64,000 bases of DNA from Vicinamibacterales bacterium (GCA_041394705.1 JAWKHS010000009.1:124001-188000), one strand, 5' to 3'. Numbered from the stretch's first letter, positions 1 to 8,333 are shown. Numbers and translations are program-made. The notes: a model not told the origin generated them from the letters alone.

Positions 1-1193
1 TCCCGCAGCTCGGCGCGACCTCCGGCACCGGGGGACGCCTCCTCAGGGCCGGACTCCTCGCGGGGACCTTCCTGCTCGGCATGGTGCTCGCCGGTACGCG
101 CCTCCTGCCGCCCATCCTCCGCGTGATCGTGCGCTGGGGATCGCGCGAGCTCTTCCTCGTGGCCGTCGTGGCCGCCAGCGTCGGCGTCGGCGCGCTCGCA
201 CACGAGTTCGGCCTGTCCTTCGCCATCGGCGCCTTCGTCGCCGGCCTGGTGCTGAGCGAGTCCGAACTGAGCCATCAGGCGCTGAGCGACGTGGCGCCGC
301 TGCGCGACGTCTTCGGGCTGCTCTTCTTCGTCACCGTCGGCATGCTGCTCGACCCACGGGTCGTCCTCGACCGCGCCGGCGCGATTGCGCTCCTCGTCGG
401 CGCCCTCGTCGCCGGCAAGGCCGCCATCGCCGGCGGCATCGCGCGGGCCTTCGGCTACAGGAACCTCGCGCCGTGGATCGTCGGACTCGGCCTGGCGCAA
501 GTCGGGGAGTTCGGCGTCGTGCTGGCACGGGCGGGACGCGCCGGTGGCTTCCTGAGTGCCGGCACGTACGACCTGGTCCTGGCCTGCACGATCCTCTCGA
601 TGGCCATCTCGCCCCTCGTCTTTCCAGGGCTGCTCCCGGCCGTCAGGGCGTGGACCCGGTGGCTGCGGCCGCCGGTGGCCGGCGACAGGGAACTGCCGGT
701 CACGCGCCTCGAGAACCACGCGATCGTGGCCGGGTACGGGCGGACCGGACGGGCCGTGGTGGATGCGCTCGTCGAAACGGGCGTGCCGCACCTCGCGCTC
801 GACTCGTCGCACGACGCCCTGGCCGCGCCGCTCGAGCAGGGGCTGCCCGTCATCTGGGGCGACGTGGCGAGCGAGCACATCCTCGACGCGGCCGGCGTCG
901 CCCAGGCCCGGATGCTCGTCGCGGCCGTGCCCGATCGCCACGCCGCCAGGGCCGCCATCGCCTACGCGCGCCGCGTCAATCCCCGGATCTTCGTCGTGGC
1001 GCGCGCGACGACGGCGGAGGAAGTGGAGGCGCTCCGGGCCCTGCGCGTGGATGCGATGGTGCAGCCCGAGTTCGAGGGCGGCATCGAGATGGTGCGCCGC
1101 GCGCTGGTGGAGCTGGACCGGAGCGGCGACGACGTGGACGGCGTGGTGGCCGAGCTGCGGCGCCGCCAGTACGACCCGCCGGGCGCGTCGTAG
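1..1193 (+). CDS. CPA2-type cation:proton antiporter with TrkA-N domain (5' partial)
   Basis: The reading frame is open from the first bases of the window, so the start lies upstream and only the C-terminal ~397 residues are seen. The visible part has about seven hydrophobic helices followed by a soluble Rossmann domain starting near 'HAIVAGYGRTGRAV', whose GxGxxG is the NAD-binding motif of TrkA-N/RCK domains. This is the layout of the KefB/RosB (YbaL) group of monovalent cation/proton antiporters, in which the nucleotide-binding domain gates the inner-membrane transporter. The segment 'GLGLAQVGEFGVVLAR' is the conserved helix of the family. It converges with the CDF transporter, whose stop is only 13 nt away. 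The substrate (K+ or Na+) cannot be told from sequence. Confidence 0.9.
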   Translation, partial: PQLGATSGTGGRLLRAGLLAGTFLLGMVLAGTRLLPPILRVIVRWGSRELFLVAVVAASVGVGALAHEFGLSFAIGAFVAGLVLSESELSHQALSDVAPLRDVFGLLFFVTVGMLLDPRVVLDRAGAIALLVGALVAGKAAIAGGIARAFGYRNLAPWIVGLGLAQVGEFGVVLARAGRAGGFLSAGTYDLVLACTILSMAISPLVFPGLLPAVRAWTRWLRPPVAGDRELPVTRLENHAIVAGYGRTGRAVVDALVETGVPHLALDSSHDALAAPLEQGLPVIWGDVASEHILDAAGVAQARMLVAAVPDRHAARAAIAYARRVNPRIFVVARATTAEEVEALRALRVDAMVQPEFEGGIEMVRRALVELDRSGDDVDGVVAELRRRQYDPPGAS

Positions 1194-1206
1194 CCGCGGC
1201 GGCCCG

Positions 1207-2109
1207 TCAGGCGGCTGGCGGGGCCGGCTCCGGCAGCGGCTCGATGTGCACGAGCACGTCGGCCACCCAGTCGAGGCGCTCCCGGAGACGGCTGCGCACT
1301 CGGCCGGCCACCTCGTGGGCCTCGCCCACCGTCATGCCCGGCGCCACCTCGACGTGCAGGTCCACGTGATACCGGAGACCGGTCTTCCTGGCATAGGCCT
1401 TGTCCACGCCGAGCACACCCGGCACCTCGAGCGCCGTCACCCGCAGCCGCTCGATCAGGTCCGGCGCGGGCATCGTGTCCACCAGGTCCAGGGCGGCGTC
1501 GTAGAGCACGCGAAGCCCCATCGTCACGACGACCAGCCCGACGACGATCCCGCCGACGTGATCGGCCGCGCGGAACCGGACGGGAGACGCGATCGAGAGG
1601 CCGACGGCCGCCAGGGCCACGACGGCCGACACGAGGTCCATCAGGTCGTTCCAGGCATCGGCCGTGAGCGCCGCGCTCCGCAGGCGCCGGCCGACCCGGA
1701 ACTTCAGGCCCGACATCGCGCCGCGTACGGCAATCGCGAGGACGAGCACGCCGAGCGCCGCGGGCGCCGGCGTTGGCGCGACCTCGCCCAGCGTGCGAAA
1801 CGAGGTCACGCAGATGCCGGCCCCGCCCGTCGCCAGGATCGCGCCGACGACGAAGGCCCCGAGCGTCTCGACGCGGCCGTGGCCATACGGATGGTTCGCA
1901 TCCGCCGGCCGCGCGGCCGCGATCATGCCCAGGAGCACCATCGTGGACGCCAGGACGTCTCCGGCGAACTCGACACCGGTGGCGAAGACCGACGTGGAGT
2001 GCGCGATCAGGCCGACCGTGATGTTGACGACGGCGAGGGTGGCGCTCGCCGCGATGCCGGCCACCGCGAGCCGGCGGCCGATCCGAAGGTCGGCGGCGTG
2101 GGCGGTCAT
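1207..2109 (-). CDS. Cation diffusion facilitator (CDF) family metal transporter
   Basis: A 300-residue inner-membrane protein with the CDF layout: six hydrophobic helices (about residues 12-200) and a cytoplasmic ferredoxin-like C-terminal domain ('HVDLHVEVAPGMTVGEAHEV'). The loop 'HPYGHGRVE' after the second helix is diagnostic. The transport site, which is D/H-x3-D in helices 2 and 5 of FieF/ZitB, reads E47-x3-D51 and D151-x3-D155, with no histidine. In the family, site composition correlates with metal choice, so this protein may not be a plain zinc exporter. The ATG at 2109 is chosen because it gives the usual family length and puts the first helix near the N terminus; the frame stays open to a GTG at 2217 but the added residues are Arg/Pro-rich and unlike the family. 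Confidence 0.9.
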   Translation of the reverse strand: MTAHAADLRIGRRLAVAGIAASATLAVVNITVGLIAHSTSVFATGVEFAGDVLASTMVLLGMIAAARPADANHPYGHGRVETLGAFVVGAILATGGAGICVTSFRTLGEVAPTPAPAALGVLVLAIAVRGAMSGLKFRVGRRLRSAALTADAWNDLMDLVSAVVALAAVGLSIASPVRFRAADHVGGIVVGLVVVTMGLRVLYDAALDLVDTMPAPDLIERLRVTALEVPGVLGVDKAYARKTGLRYHVDLHVEVAPGMTVGEAHEVAGRVRSRLRERLDWVADVLVHIEPLPEPAPPAA

Positions 2110-2284
2110 GGCCGTCGCGCCGTCCTCCGGGCGCGATGGCTCAGAGAGAACGCCAGCACGGCGTCGAGGTCGGCCCGCCGCCAGCGGCGCGCGAGGCCCT
2201 CCTGGTAGCATGCCCACGTCATCAGCGATCCTGCGAAACCGGCACTAGTGTATGCGGTCCGAGCTGGCCGCGAGGAGGACGGCG

Positions 2285-2827
2285 ATGCGAACCGTGATCT
2301 ACGGCGGCGCCTGCAGTCTCGACGGATTCCTGGCCGGCCCGGACGGCGCCATCGACTGGCTGCACTTCAGCGCCGACGTCCAGGCGGAGATGACGAAGTC
2401 GTTCGCACGGGCCGACGCCCTCGTCTTCGGACGCAAGACCTGGGACACCGCCGTGGCCAGCGGTGGGGGTGGAGCGATGCCCGGCGTGAAGGGCTACGTC
2501 TGCTCGCGCACGCTGACCTCCCTGCCGGACGGCAGCGGCGTCGAGCTCGTCACGGGGGACGCGGCCGGGTTCGTCCGCGACCTGAAGCAGCGGCCCGGCA
2601 AGGACATCCTGATCATGAGCGGCGGCTCGCTGGCCCGCTCGCTCCTGGCGGTCGGCGTGATCGACGAGATCGGGCTGAACGTCCACCCGGTCCTGCTGGG
2701 CTCGGGCGTGCCCGCGTTCCTCGATTGCGGGACCCGGGTGCCACTCGCCCTGAAGGAGGCCCGCACGCTGGATGGCGGGTGCGTCCTCGTGACCTACCGC
2801 GTCGGGCCTCTCAACGCCAGAACCTGA
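2285..2827 (+). CDS. Dihydrofolate reductase / RibD C-terminal family protein
   Basis: A 180-residue cytoplasmic protein of the RibD C-terminal/dihydrofolate-reductase-like fold. It begins 'MRTVIYGGACSLDGFLAGPDG', the usual first strand and Asp-Gly loop, and keeps 'ALVFGRKTWD' and 'ILIMSGGSLARSLLA', which form the NADPH-binding region. Members are NADPH-dependent reductases of mostly unknown substrate; a role in folate or riboflavin synthesis is not implied because no such genes lie nearby. The ATG at 2285 is preceded by a strong GAGGAGGA ribosome site at 2272-2279. The last 17 nt overlap the 3' end of the convergent copB gene. Confidence 0.88.
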   Translation: MRTVIYGGACSLDGFLAGPDGAIDWLHFSADVQAEMTKSFARADALVFGRKTWDTAVASGGGGAMPGVKGYVCSRTLTSLPDGSGVELVTGDAAGFVRDLKQRPGKDILIMSGGSLARSLLAVGVIDEIGLNVHPVLLGSGVPAFLDCGTRVPLALKEARTLDGGCVLVTYRVGPLNART

Positions 2828-3698
2828 CGCCCACGGCCAGCTCGGCCCCCCGCGCGGGGAGCCCCGCGGCGAGGGCGCCCGCCTTCGTGCCGAAGAACCG
2901 GCCGTGCCAGTTGAGGCCGAGGTACGGCGCGAACTCCCGCCGCACTTCGTAACGGAGTCGCAGCCCCGCGTCCACGGTGGACAGGCCCCGCCCCAGGCCG
3001 AGCGCCCGATCGCCGCGGCTGTAGATCTCGAACTCGAGGAGCGGCTGCAGGACGACGCGGCGTGTCAGGAGCGCGTCGTGCTCCACCTCGACGCGCAGGT
3101 GGCTGCGGCCCCCGGCCTCGATGTAGGCCGTCGCCGCGAGCTCGATCCAGTACGGCGCCAGGCCCTGGATGCCCACCGCGCCGGCGGTCCGGGGCTCCCC
3201 GGGCCGGACGTCCTGGCGGACACCGGCGAGGAACGTCCACCAGGGCGACACCGCACGCCCGTAGAGCGCCTGCACCTGCGCCTGCTCGAACCGTCCGTTC
3301 GGCCGGTCGCCCTCGGCTCGGAACCAGAAGCGATCCAGGTCGGTCCCCACCCAGCCGCTGGCGTCGACGCTCAGCCCCCGGGCGCCGTGCCCGGTCTGCC
3401 ACTCGAACTGGTCGAACAGGACGAGGCTGTTGATCCTGGACTCCTCCATCGCGTGCGGGTGCACCGGGGGGAAGGCCGCCGCACGGTCGTCCGGGGTCAC
3501 GGGAGGCGCGGGCGATGCGGGCGGCTCCTGCGACGCGGCGTGGTCGTGCTCGCCGGACGCCGGCGGCGCCGGTGGCGCCGGCTCGTGCCCGGCATGGGCG
3601 CCGGAGGGCGGCGGTGCCGGCTGCTGAGCGGTGGCCGCCACCGACCCGCCGAGCACGGCAGCCACGGCGGCAACGGCGAGGACGCCGGGGGCGTTCAT
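2811..3698 (-). CDS. copB: Copper resistance protein B (outer membrane)
   Basis: A 295-residue exported protein of the CopB/PcoB family, an outer-membrane beta-barrel acting with the CopA oxidase in copper sequestration or efflux. A signal peptide (residues 1-25, 'VAAVLGGSVAATAQQ') is followed by a His/Pro-rich stretch containing HAGH and EHDH, then the conserved 'MEESRINSLVLFDQFEWQ', 'WFRAEGDRPNGRFEQAQVQALYGRAVSPWW' and the C-terminal 'YEVRREFAPYLGLNWHGRFFG' ending in aromatic Trp-Arg, as in barrels inserted by BAM. Its ATG overlaps the copA stop (ATGA at 3695-3698), so the two are translationally coupled. The 3' end overlaps the convergent reductase gene by 17 nt. Confidence 0.93.
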   Translation of the reverse strand: MNAPGVLAVAAVAAVLGGSVAATAQQPAPPPSGAHAGHEPAPPAPPASGEHDHAASQEPPASPAPPVTPDDRAAAFPPVHPHAMEESRINSLVLFDQFEWQTGHGARGLSVDASGWVGTDLDRFWFRAEGDRPNGRFEQAQVQALYGRAVSPWWTFLAGVRQDVRPGEPRTAGAVGIQGLAPYWIELAATAYIEAGGRSHLRVEVEHDALLTRRVVLQPLLEFEIYSRGDRALGLGRGLSTVDAGLRLRYEVRREFAPYLGLNWHGRFFGTKAGALAAGLPARGAELAVGVRFWR

Positions 3699-5545
3699 GA
3701 GTGCGGCTCCAGATCCACGTGGACGGCGCGCATCATCCCGGTCTCCATGTGGAACAGCAGGTGGCAGTGGTAGGCCCAGCGGCCGAGCGCGTCGGCCGTC
3801 ACGCGGTAGGATCGCCGGCTCCCGGGCGGCATGTCGATCGTGTGCTTGCGGACGAGGAACCGGCCGGCGTCGTCCTCGAGGTCGCTCCACAGACCGTGCA
3901 GGTGGATCGGGTGCGTCATCATCGTGTCGTTCACGAGCACGATCCGCACGCGCTCGCCATACGTCAGCCGGATCGGCTCGGCCTTCGAGAACGGCACGCC
4001 GTCGAAGGACCACGCGAAGCGCTCCATGTGCCCGGTGAGATGGATCTCGATCGTGCGCGAGGGCTCGCGGCCATCGGGATCGGAGAACGCGCTCGCGAGG
4101 TCCGCGTAGGCCAGCACGCGCCGCCCGTTGCCGCGCAGCCCGATGCCGGGGTCGTCGAGCTTCGAGACCGGCGCCGTCGCCTGCATGTCCACCAGCGGAT
4201 TGCCGCGCTCGCTCTCGGGATGCGCGAGGCCGGCGGACCCGCCCATGTGGTGTCCGGCGTGCGGGTCTGGCGTGTCGGGCGCGGCGGGCATCACGTGGCC
4301 GGCGTGGGGATCGTCGGGTGCGGCGGGCGCCGCCGGCATCACGTGGCCAGCGTGTGGGTCGGGCGCGTCGGACTCGGCCGCCATGACGTGGCCGGCGTGC
4401 GGGTCAGCCGCGTCGGCCGACGCCGGCATCGCGTGGCCCATGTCGGCCATGGAGAGCACCGGACGCGGGTCCAGGGCGGGGACCGGCGCCCGCAGGCCCA
4501 CGCGCGTGGCGAGCGTCGCGGCGGCGAAACCGGTGCGGTCCATGGCCTGCGCGAACAGGGTGAAGGCCTCGCGGCCGGACGGCTCGACGACGACGTCGAA
4601 GGTCTCGGCCACGGCGATCCGGAACTCGTCCACCGCCACCGGCCGCACGGGCAGCCCGTCGGCGGCCACGACCGTGAGCGTCAGGCCCGGAATCCGCACG
4701 TCGAAGTAGGTCATGGCCGACGCGTTGATGACGCGCAGGCGGACGCGCTCGCCCGGCGTGAAGAGCCCGGTCCAGTTCCCGGTCGGGGACTGGCCGTTCA
4801 CGAGGTAGGTGTAGGTCGCGCCCGTGACGTCGGCCAGGTCCGCGGCGCTCATCCGCATGCCCGCCCACATGCGGCGATCCTCGAGGGTGGCGGCCCAGCC
4901 GTCGCGGCGCGCGTCGGCGAAGAGCGTCTCCAGGGTTCGACGATTGCGGTTGTAGTAGTCCGACTGCTTCTTCAGGCGCCTGAGGACGCCGCGCGGGTCC
5001 TCGTCGGTCCAATCCGACAGCACCACGACGTGCTCGCGGTCCGCCACGATCGGGTCAGGGCCGTCCGGCGCGATCACGATGGGGCCGTACACGCCCAGCT
5101 GTTCCTGGACGCCCGAGTGCCCGTGGTACCAGTAGGTGCCGCTCTGGCGGACGCGGAAACGGTAGTCGTAGGCCGCACCGGGCGCGATGCCGTTGAAGCT
5201 CAACCCGGGCACGCCGTCCATGGCCGCGGGCAGGAGGAGGCCGTGCCAGTGGATGGAGGTCTCCTCGTCCAGCGTGTTCGACACGCGGAGCCGCACGTCG
5301 TCGCCCTCGCGCCACTGAAGGAGCGGCCCGGGCAGCGACCCATTGACCGTGACGGCCGTGCGCGGACGGCCGGTGACGTCCACGGCAGTCCGGCCGATCG
5401 TCAGATCGAACGACTGCCCGGCGAGGCGATCCTGCGGCCGCCGACCGGGCGGCTGGGCCCACGCGGGCCACGGCCCGAGACCGGCGGCGAGCCCGCCGAG
5501 GGCCAGCTGCCGGATCGCGGCGCGTCGAGATGGCTGAGATGACAT
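3695..5545 (-). CDS. copA: Copper resistance multicopper oxidase CopA
   Basis: A 616-residue periplasmic multicopper oxidase that oxidises Cu(I) to less toxic Cu(II). The N terminus 'SRRAAIRQLALGG' is a twin-arginine signal. The copper ligands are in order: HWHG (99-102), WYHGH (139-143), HPIHLHG (545-551) and HCHLLFHMETGM (593-604), the last carrying the type 1 Met. Between residues 381 and 434 there are four near-identical DPHAGHxM units spaced 15-16 residues apart, the Met/His-rich copper-binding insert seen in CopA proteins. The ATG at 5545 starts the TAT signal; the frame is open further to 5605 without a signal-like sequence. It is the middle gene of a copper operon with the small Cys/His protein 105 nt upstream and copB overlapping downstream. 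Confidence 0.95.
   Translation of the reverse strand: MSSQPSRRAAIRQLALGGLAAGLGPWPAWAQPPGRRPQDRLAGQSFDLTIGRTAVDVTGRPRTAVTVNGSLPGPLLQWREGDDVRLRVSNTLDEETSIHWHGLLLPAAMDGVPGLSFNGIAPGAAYDYRFRVRQSGTYWYHGHSGVQEQLGVYGPIVIAPDGPDPIVADREHVVVLSDWTDEDPRGVLRRLKKQSDYYNRNRRTLETLFADARRDGWAATLEDRRMWAGMRMSAADLADVTGATYTYLVNGQSPTGNWTGLFTPGERVRLRVINASAMTYFDVRIPGLTLTVVAADGLPVRPVAVDEFRIAVAETFDVVVEPSGREAFTLFAQAMDRTGFAAATLATRVGLRAPVPALDPRPVLSMADMGHAMPASADAADPHAGHVMAAESDAPDPHAGHVMPAAPAAPDDPHAGHVMPAAPDTPDPHAGHHMGGSAGLAHPESERGNPLVDMQATAPVSKLDDPGIGLRGNGRRVLAYADLASAFSDPDGREPSRTIEIHLTGHMERFAWSFDGVPFSKAEPIRLTYGERVRIVLVNDTMMTHPIHLHGLWSDLEDDAGRFLVRKHTIDMPPGSRRSYRVTADALGRWAYHCHLLFHMETGMMRAVHVDLEPHS
4244..4405 (-). repeat. Four in-frame DPHAGHxM repeats in copA
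   Basis: Inside copA the octapeptides DPHAGHVM, DPHAGHVM, DPHAGHVM and DPHAGHHM occur at residues 381, 396, 412 and 427 with Ala/Pro/Asp-rich spacers. Each has two His and one Met suited to binding copper. The DNA copies keep the reading frame, so the array is a selected protein feature. Length variation by slippage between strains would be expected. Confidence 0.85.
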
Positions 5546-5650
5546 CGCTCCGAGTCCTGTCGTCCACCGTGGGGCCTGCGGCGGCCACGGCCCCCGGGGG
5601 CACATCCGGGGTGAGTCACGGCGCGGCAGGCGCGCCGGCGAACGACGGGA

Positions 5651-6127
5651 TCAGATGCGAAGGACGGACGCGCGGCGCGGGAGCCGGCGGTCGAGGTGGC
5701 CCGCCCGGACCGCCGCGGGCGGGCGGCCGCCAGGAGGGGCCGCGGCGGCCTCGAGCGACGACGCCATCACGGCCGGACGCGGGTCCGGCCCGGCGCTCCG
5801 AAGACTGCCCTGCGCGGGCACGCCCGATGCGGCAGCAGCCGAGCAGCACGCGGGGTCCGCGCCCCAGCCGGCGCAGAGCGCAGCGGCGGCCGTCATGGAC
5901 GTCGCGGCCGGGTGGACCCCGGCCGGTGCGGCCACGTCGTGCTGGTGATGGTCCTGGGCCGCCTGGACGGGCGGGGCCGTCTCAGTCGCGGTCATACCGC
6001 CGTGCGCGGCCATCGTCATCGCGCCGTGCGATCCGCACGTCAGTCCGCAGACCGCGGCGGACACGGGCGTCCCGATCCACGAACACGCGACGATCAGGAC
6101 CGCCAAGAGGCGGACGCGCGGAGGCAC
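5651..6127 (-). CDS. Small exported Cys/His/Met-rich protein of the copper operon
   Basis: A 158-residue protein of no family I can name. It has a signal peptide (about residues 1-24, 'LLAVLIVACSWIGTPVSAA') followed directly by 'CGLTCGSH', then Met/His-rich 'MTMAAHGGM', 'DHHQHD' and a second Cys cluster 'CAGWGADPACCS'. The C-terminal third is Ala/Pro/Arg-rich and probably disordered. Position 105 nt upstream of copA on the same strand and the abundance of soft-metal ligands suggest a periplasmic copper chaperone or buffer; this is inference. The GTG start at 6127 has no Shine-Dalgarno sequence but lies 6 nt after a TATACT hexamer, so the mRNA may be leaderless. Base composition is like its neighbours. 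Confidence 0.65.
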   Translation of the reverse strand: MPPRVRLLAVLIVACSWIGTPVSAAVCGLTCGSHGAMTMAAHGGMTATETAPPVQAAQDHHQHDVAAPAGVHPAATSMTAAAALCAGWGADPACCSAAAASGVPAQGSLRSAGPDPRPAVMASSLEAAAAPPGGRPPAAVRAGHLDRRLPRRASVLRI

Positions 6128-6133
6128 GATCGC

Positions 6134-6139
6134 AGTATA
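6134..6139 (-). promoter_or_regulatory. -10-like TATACT, 6 nt before the GTG start at 6127
   Basis: On the minus strand TATACT (five of six consensus bases) is followed by 6 nt and then the GTG start of the small copper-operon protein. No ribosome-binding purine tract is present. Transcription would start at or next to the start codon. No good -35 hexamer is seen; that region overlaps the end of kynA. Confidence 0.5.
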
Positions 6140-6156
6140 CCGCCCGGGCAGCGGCC

Positions 6157-7005
6157 TCAGAGCTCGGTGCGGACGGTCCAGATCTCGGGGAACAGGACCA
6201 CGTCGAGCATGCGCCTCAGGTAGGACACGCCGCTGCTGCCGCCGGTCCCGCGCTTCGAGCCGATGATGCGCTGCACGGTCGTCAGGTGCCGGAAGCGCCA
6301 CAGCCGGAAGGCGTCCTCCATGTCCGTGAGCTCCTCGGCCAGCTGGTACATGTCCCAGTGCGAGGCCGGCGCCTTGTAGACGATGGCCCACATCGCCTCG
6401 ACGCCGGGATGGGCCTCGTAGGGCTGCGACCAGTCGCGCTCCCGCCGGCTCTCCGGCACCGGGAGCCCGCGCCGGGCGGCCAGGCGCAGGGCCTCGTCGT
6501 AGAGCGAGGGCGCGGCGAGCGCCGCGTCCACCTCCGCCAGGCGCGTCTCGACGTGCTCGTGAGGGCGGCGCATGACGGGGTTCTTGTTGCCCAGGCTGAA
6601 CTCGATGCAGCGGTACTGCCAGCTCTGGAAGCCCGAGCTCGACCCGAGCGACGGCCGGATGCGCGAGTACTCGCTCGGCGTCATCGTCCCCAGGACGTCC
6701 CAGGCGGCGACCAGCTGCTCCATGATGCGGCTCACGCGGGCCATCATCTTGAAGGCCGGTTCGACCTGATCGGCGGCGAGCGCGCGGATGGCCGCGCGCA
6801 GTTCGTGCAGCAGGAGCTTCATCCACAGCTCCGAGGTCTGGTGCTGCACGATGAACAGCATCTCGTCGTGGGCCTGCGACCGCGGGTGCTGGGCGCTCAG
6901 GATCTGGTCGAGGTGCAGGTACTCGCCGTAGCCCATCGTGCCGCGCAGGTCGAGCGTCAGGTCCTCGCCGTCGGTGCCGCCGGGCGGCGGGGTGGAAGCG
7001 GACAT
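6157..7005 (-). CDS. kynA: Tryptophan 2,3-dioxygenase
   Basis: A 282-residue haem dioxygenase that converts L-tryptophan to N-formylkynurenine, the first step of the kynurenine pathway. The distal pocket 'FIVQHQTSELWMKLLLHE' (His55) and proximal haem ligand in 'WRFRHLTTVQRIIG' (His240) are at the same numbers as in the Xanthomonas enzyme. 'KRGTGGSSGVSYLR' near the C terminus is the substrate-binding GTGG motif. Length is normal for bacterial TDO. The ATG at 7005 has GGAGACC upstream. It lies 35 nt downstream of kynU on the same strand, forming a kynU-kynA operon. Confidence 0.97.
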   Translation of the reverse strand: MSASTPPPGGTDGEDLTLDLRGTMGYGEYLHLDQILSAQHPRSQAHDEMLFIVQHQTSELWMKLLLHELRAAIRALAADQVEPAFKMMARVSRIMEQLVAAWDVLGTMTPSEYSRIRPSLGSSSGFQSWQYRCIEFSLGNKNPVMRRPHEHVETRLAEVDAALAAPSLYDEALRLAARRGLPVPESRRERDWSQPYEAHPGVEAMWAIVYKAPASHWDMYQLAEELTDMEDAFRLWRFRHLTTVQRIIGSKRGTGGSSGVSYLRRMLDVVLFPEIWTVRTEL

Positions 7006-7040
7006 GGGTGCGGTCTCCTCGCGTGAGCGCGCCTCGGCGG

Positions 7041-8321
7041 TTACGTCACGGCCTTGCGGACGGCCAGGGCCGGATCGCGCCACTCGCCGCCGGCGAGGAC
7101 CGCCGCCAGGTGGTCGACGGCGTCCCACACGTCCACATAGCGAACGTAGGCCGGCGCGAAGCCGAAGCGCAGGATGTCCGGGGCGGACTCGTCGCCCGGG
7201 CGGAAGTCGCCGATGACGCCGCGGGCGATGAGCGCCTGCACGATGGCGTACCCGCCCTCGGTCCGCGTGAGGCTCACGTGCGAGCCGCGCCGCCGGGCGT
7301 CGCGCGGCGACGCGATCGTCAGGCCGTGCCCCGCGCACCGGGCCTCGACGAGGGCGATGAAGACGTCGGCCAGCGCCACGGACTTCTCGCGAAGCGCCGC
7401 CAGCCCGCCGAGGGGCTCGGCCGCGAGCAGCGAGTCCACGCCGCACTCCAGCGCCGCGAGCGACAGGACGGGCGGCGTGCCGCAGAGGAAGCGGCGCGCG
7501 CCCTCCGCCGGCACGTAGCGCCAATCGAAGTCGAACGGCGTCCGGTGGCCCATCCAGCCCGTGAGCGGCTGCCGCACGGCATCGCCGAGCCGGGGATGGG
7601 CCCACAGGAACGCCGGCGCGCCAGGGCCGCCGTTCAGGAACTTGTAGCCGCAGCCGACGGCCAGGTCGGCGTCGGCGCCCTTCAGGTCCACGGGCATCGC
7701 ACCGGCGCTGTGCGCGAGGTCCCAGACGACGAGCGCCCCGTGTTCGTGCGCCGCGTGGGTCACCGCGGCCATGTCGTGCATGGCGCCCGTGCGGTAGTCC
7801 ACGTGCGTCAGGAGCAGCACGGCCGTCCGGTCGTCGAGTGCGCCGGTGACCGCCTCGCGGTCGTCGACGAGCACGAGCTCCCAGCCGAGCGCCTCGGCGA
7901 CGGTGCCCGCGATGTAGACGTCGGTCGGGAAGTTCCGGCGCTCGGTCACGAGGCGGGTGCGCGCGGCCGGCGTGACCGACGCGGCGGCGTGCAGGGCCTT
8001 GAAGAGATTGACCGACGTGGAGTCGGCCACGGCCACCTCGCCGGGGCCCGCGCCGACGAGCCGCGCGATCTTGTCGCCGACCACGCGCGGCAGGTCGATC
8101 CACCCGGCGGTGTTCCAGGCGCGGATGAGATCGCGCCCCCACTCCGACGCCACGACGCGCGACACACGATCGAGCGCCTCGACCGGACGCGCGCCGAGGG
8201 AGTTGCCATCCAGGTAGACGACGTCGTCGGGCAGGGAGAACCGCGCGCGGAGGCTGCGGAGCGGATCCCGCGCATCGAGCGCCTCGCAGGCGCCGCGGCT
8301 CGTGGGTACGGGCATCGTCAC
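7041..8321 (-). CDS. kynU: Kynureninase
   Basis: A 426-residue PLP enzyme that cleaves kynurenine (or 3-hydroxykynurenine) to anthranilate (or 3-hydroxyanthranilate) and alanine. 'VVYLDGNSLGARP' is the family N-terminal motif, 'LAHSAGAMPVDL' carries the PLP-ring Asp/His region, and the Schiff-base lysine is in 'GCGYKFLNGGPGAPAFLW'. It is the first gene of the kynU-kynA operon; no kynB formamidase or kynurenine monooxygenase is in the window, so formyl removal must be done elsewhere. Two starts are possible: ATG at 8315, or GTG at 8321, which lies 6 nt after a TAGCAT hexamer and would give a leaderless mRNA. The GTG is used here. Confidence 0.95.
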   Translation of the reverse strand: MTMPVPTSRGACEALDARDPLRSLRARFSLPDDVVYLDGNSLGARPVEALDRVSRVVASEWGRDLIRAWNTAGWIDLPRVVGDKIARLVGAGPGEVAVADSTSVNLFKALHAAASVTPAARTRLVTERRNFPTDVYIAGTVAEALGWELVLVDDREAVTGALDDRTAVLLLTHVDYRTGAMHDMAAVTHAAHEHGALVVWDLAHSAGAMPVDLKGADADLAVGCGYKFLNGGPGAPAFLWAHPRLGDAVRQPLTGWMGHRTPFDFDWRYVPAEGARRFLCGTPPVLSLAALECGVDSLLAAEPLGGLAALREKSVALADVFIALVEARCAGHGLTIASPRDARRRGSHVSLTRTEGGYAIVQALIARGVIGDFRPGDESAPDILRFGFAPAYVRYVDVWDAVDHLAAVLAGGEWRDPALAVRKAVT

Positions 8322-8327
8322 CCGACG

Positions 8328-8333
8328 ATGCTA
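8328..8333 (-). promoter_or_regulatory. -10-like TAGCAT, 6 nt before kynU GTG
   Basis: TAGCAT on the minus strand (four of six consensus bases) ends 6 nt before the GTG at 8321. There is no Shine-Dalgarno sequence for either candidate start. The same spacing occurs at four other genes in this window. Confidence 0.4.

Noticed and set aside
2110..2217. N-terminal extension of the CDF transporter to GTG 2217
   Set aside because: The extra 36 residues are Arg/Pro-rich and not seen in CDF proteins; the ATG at 2109 gives the normal length.
4244..4405. Repeats inside copA considered as a CRISPR-like or recombination array
   Set aside because: Units are in frame, encode DPHAGHxM metal-binding peptides and have short regular spacers; no array features.
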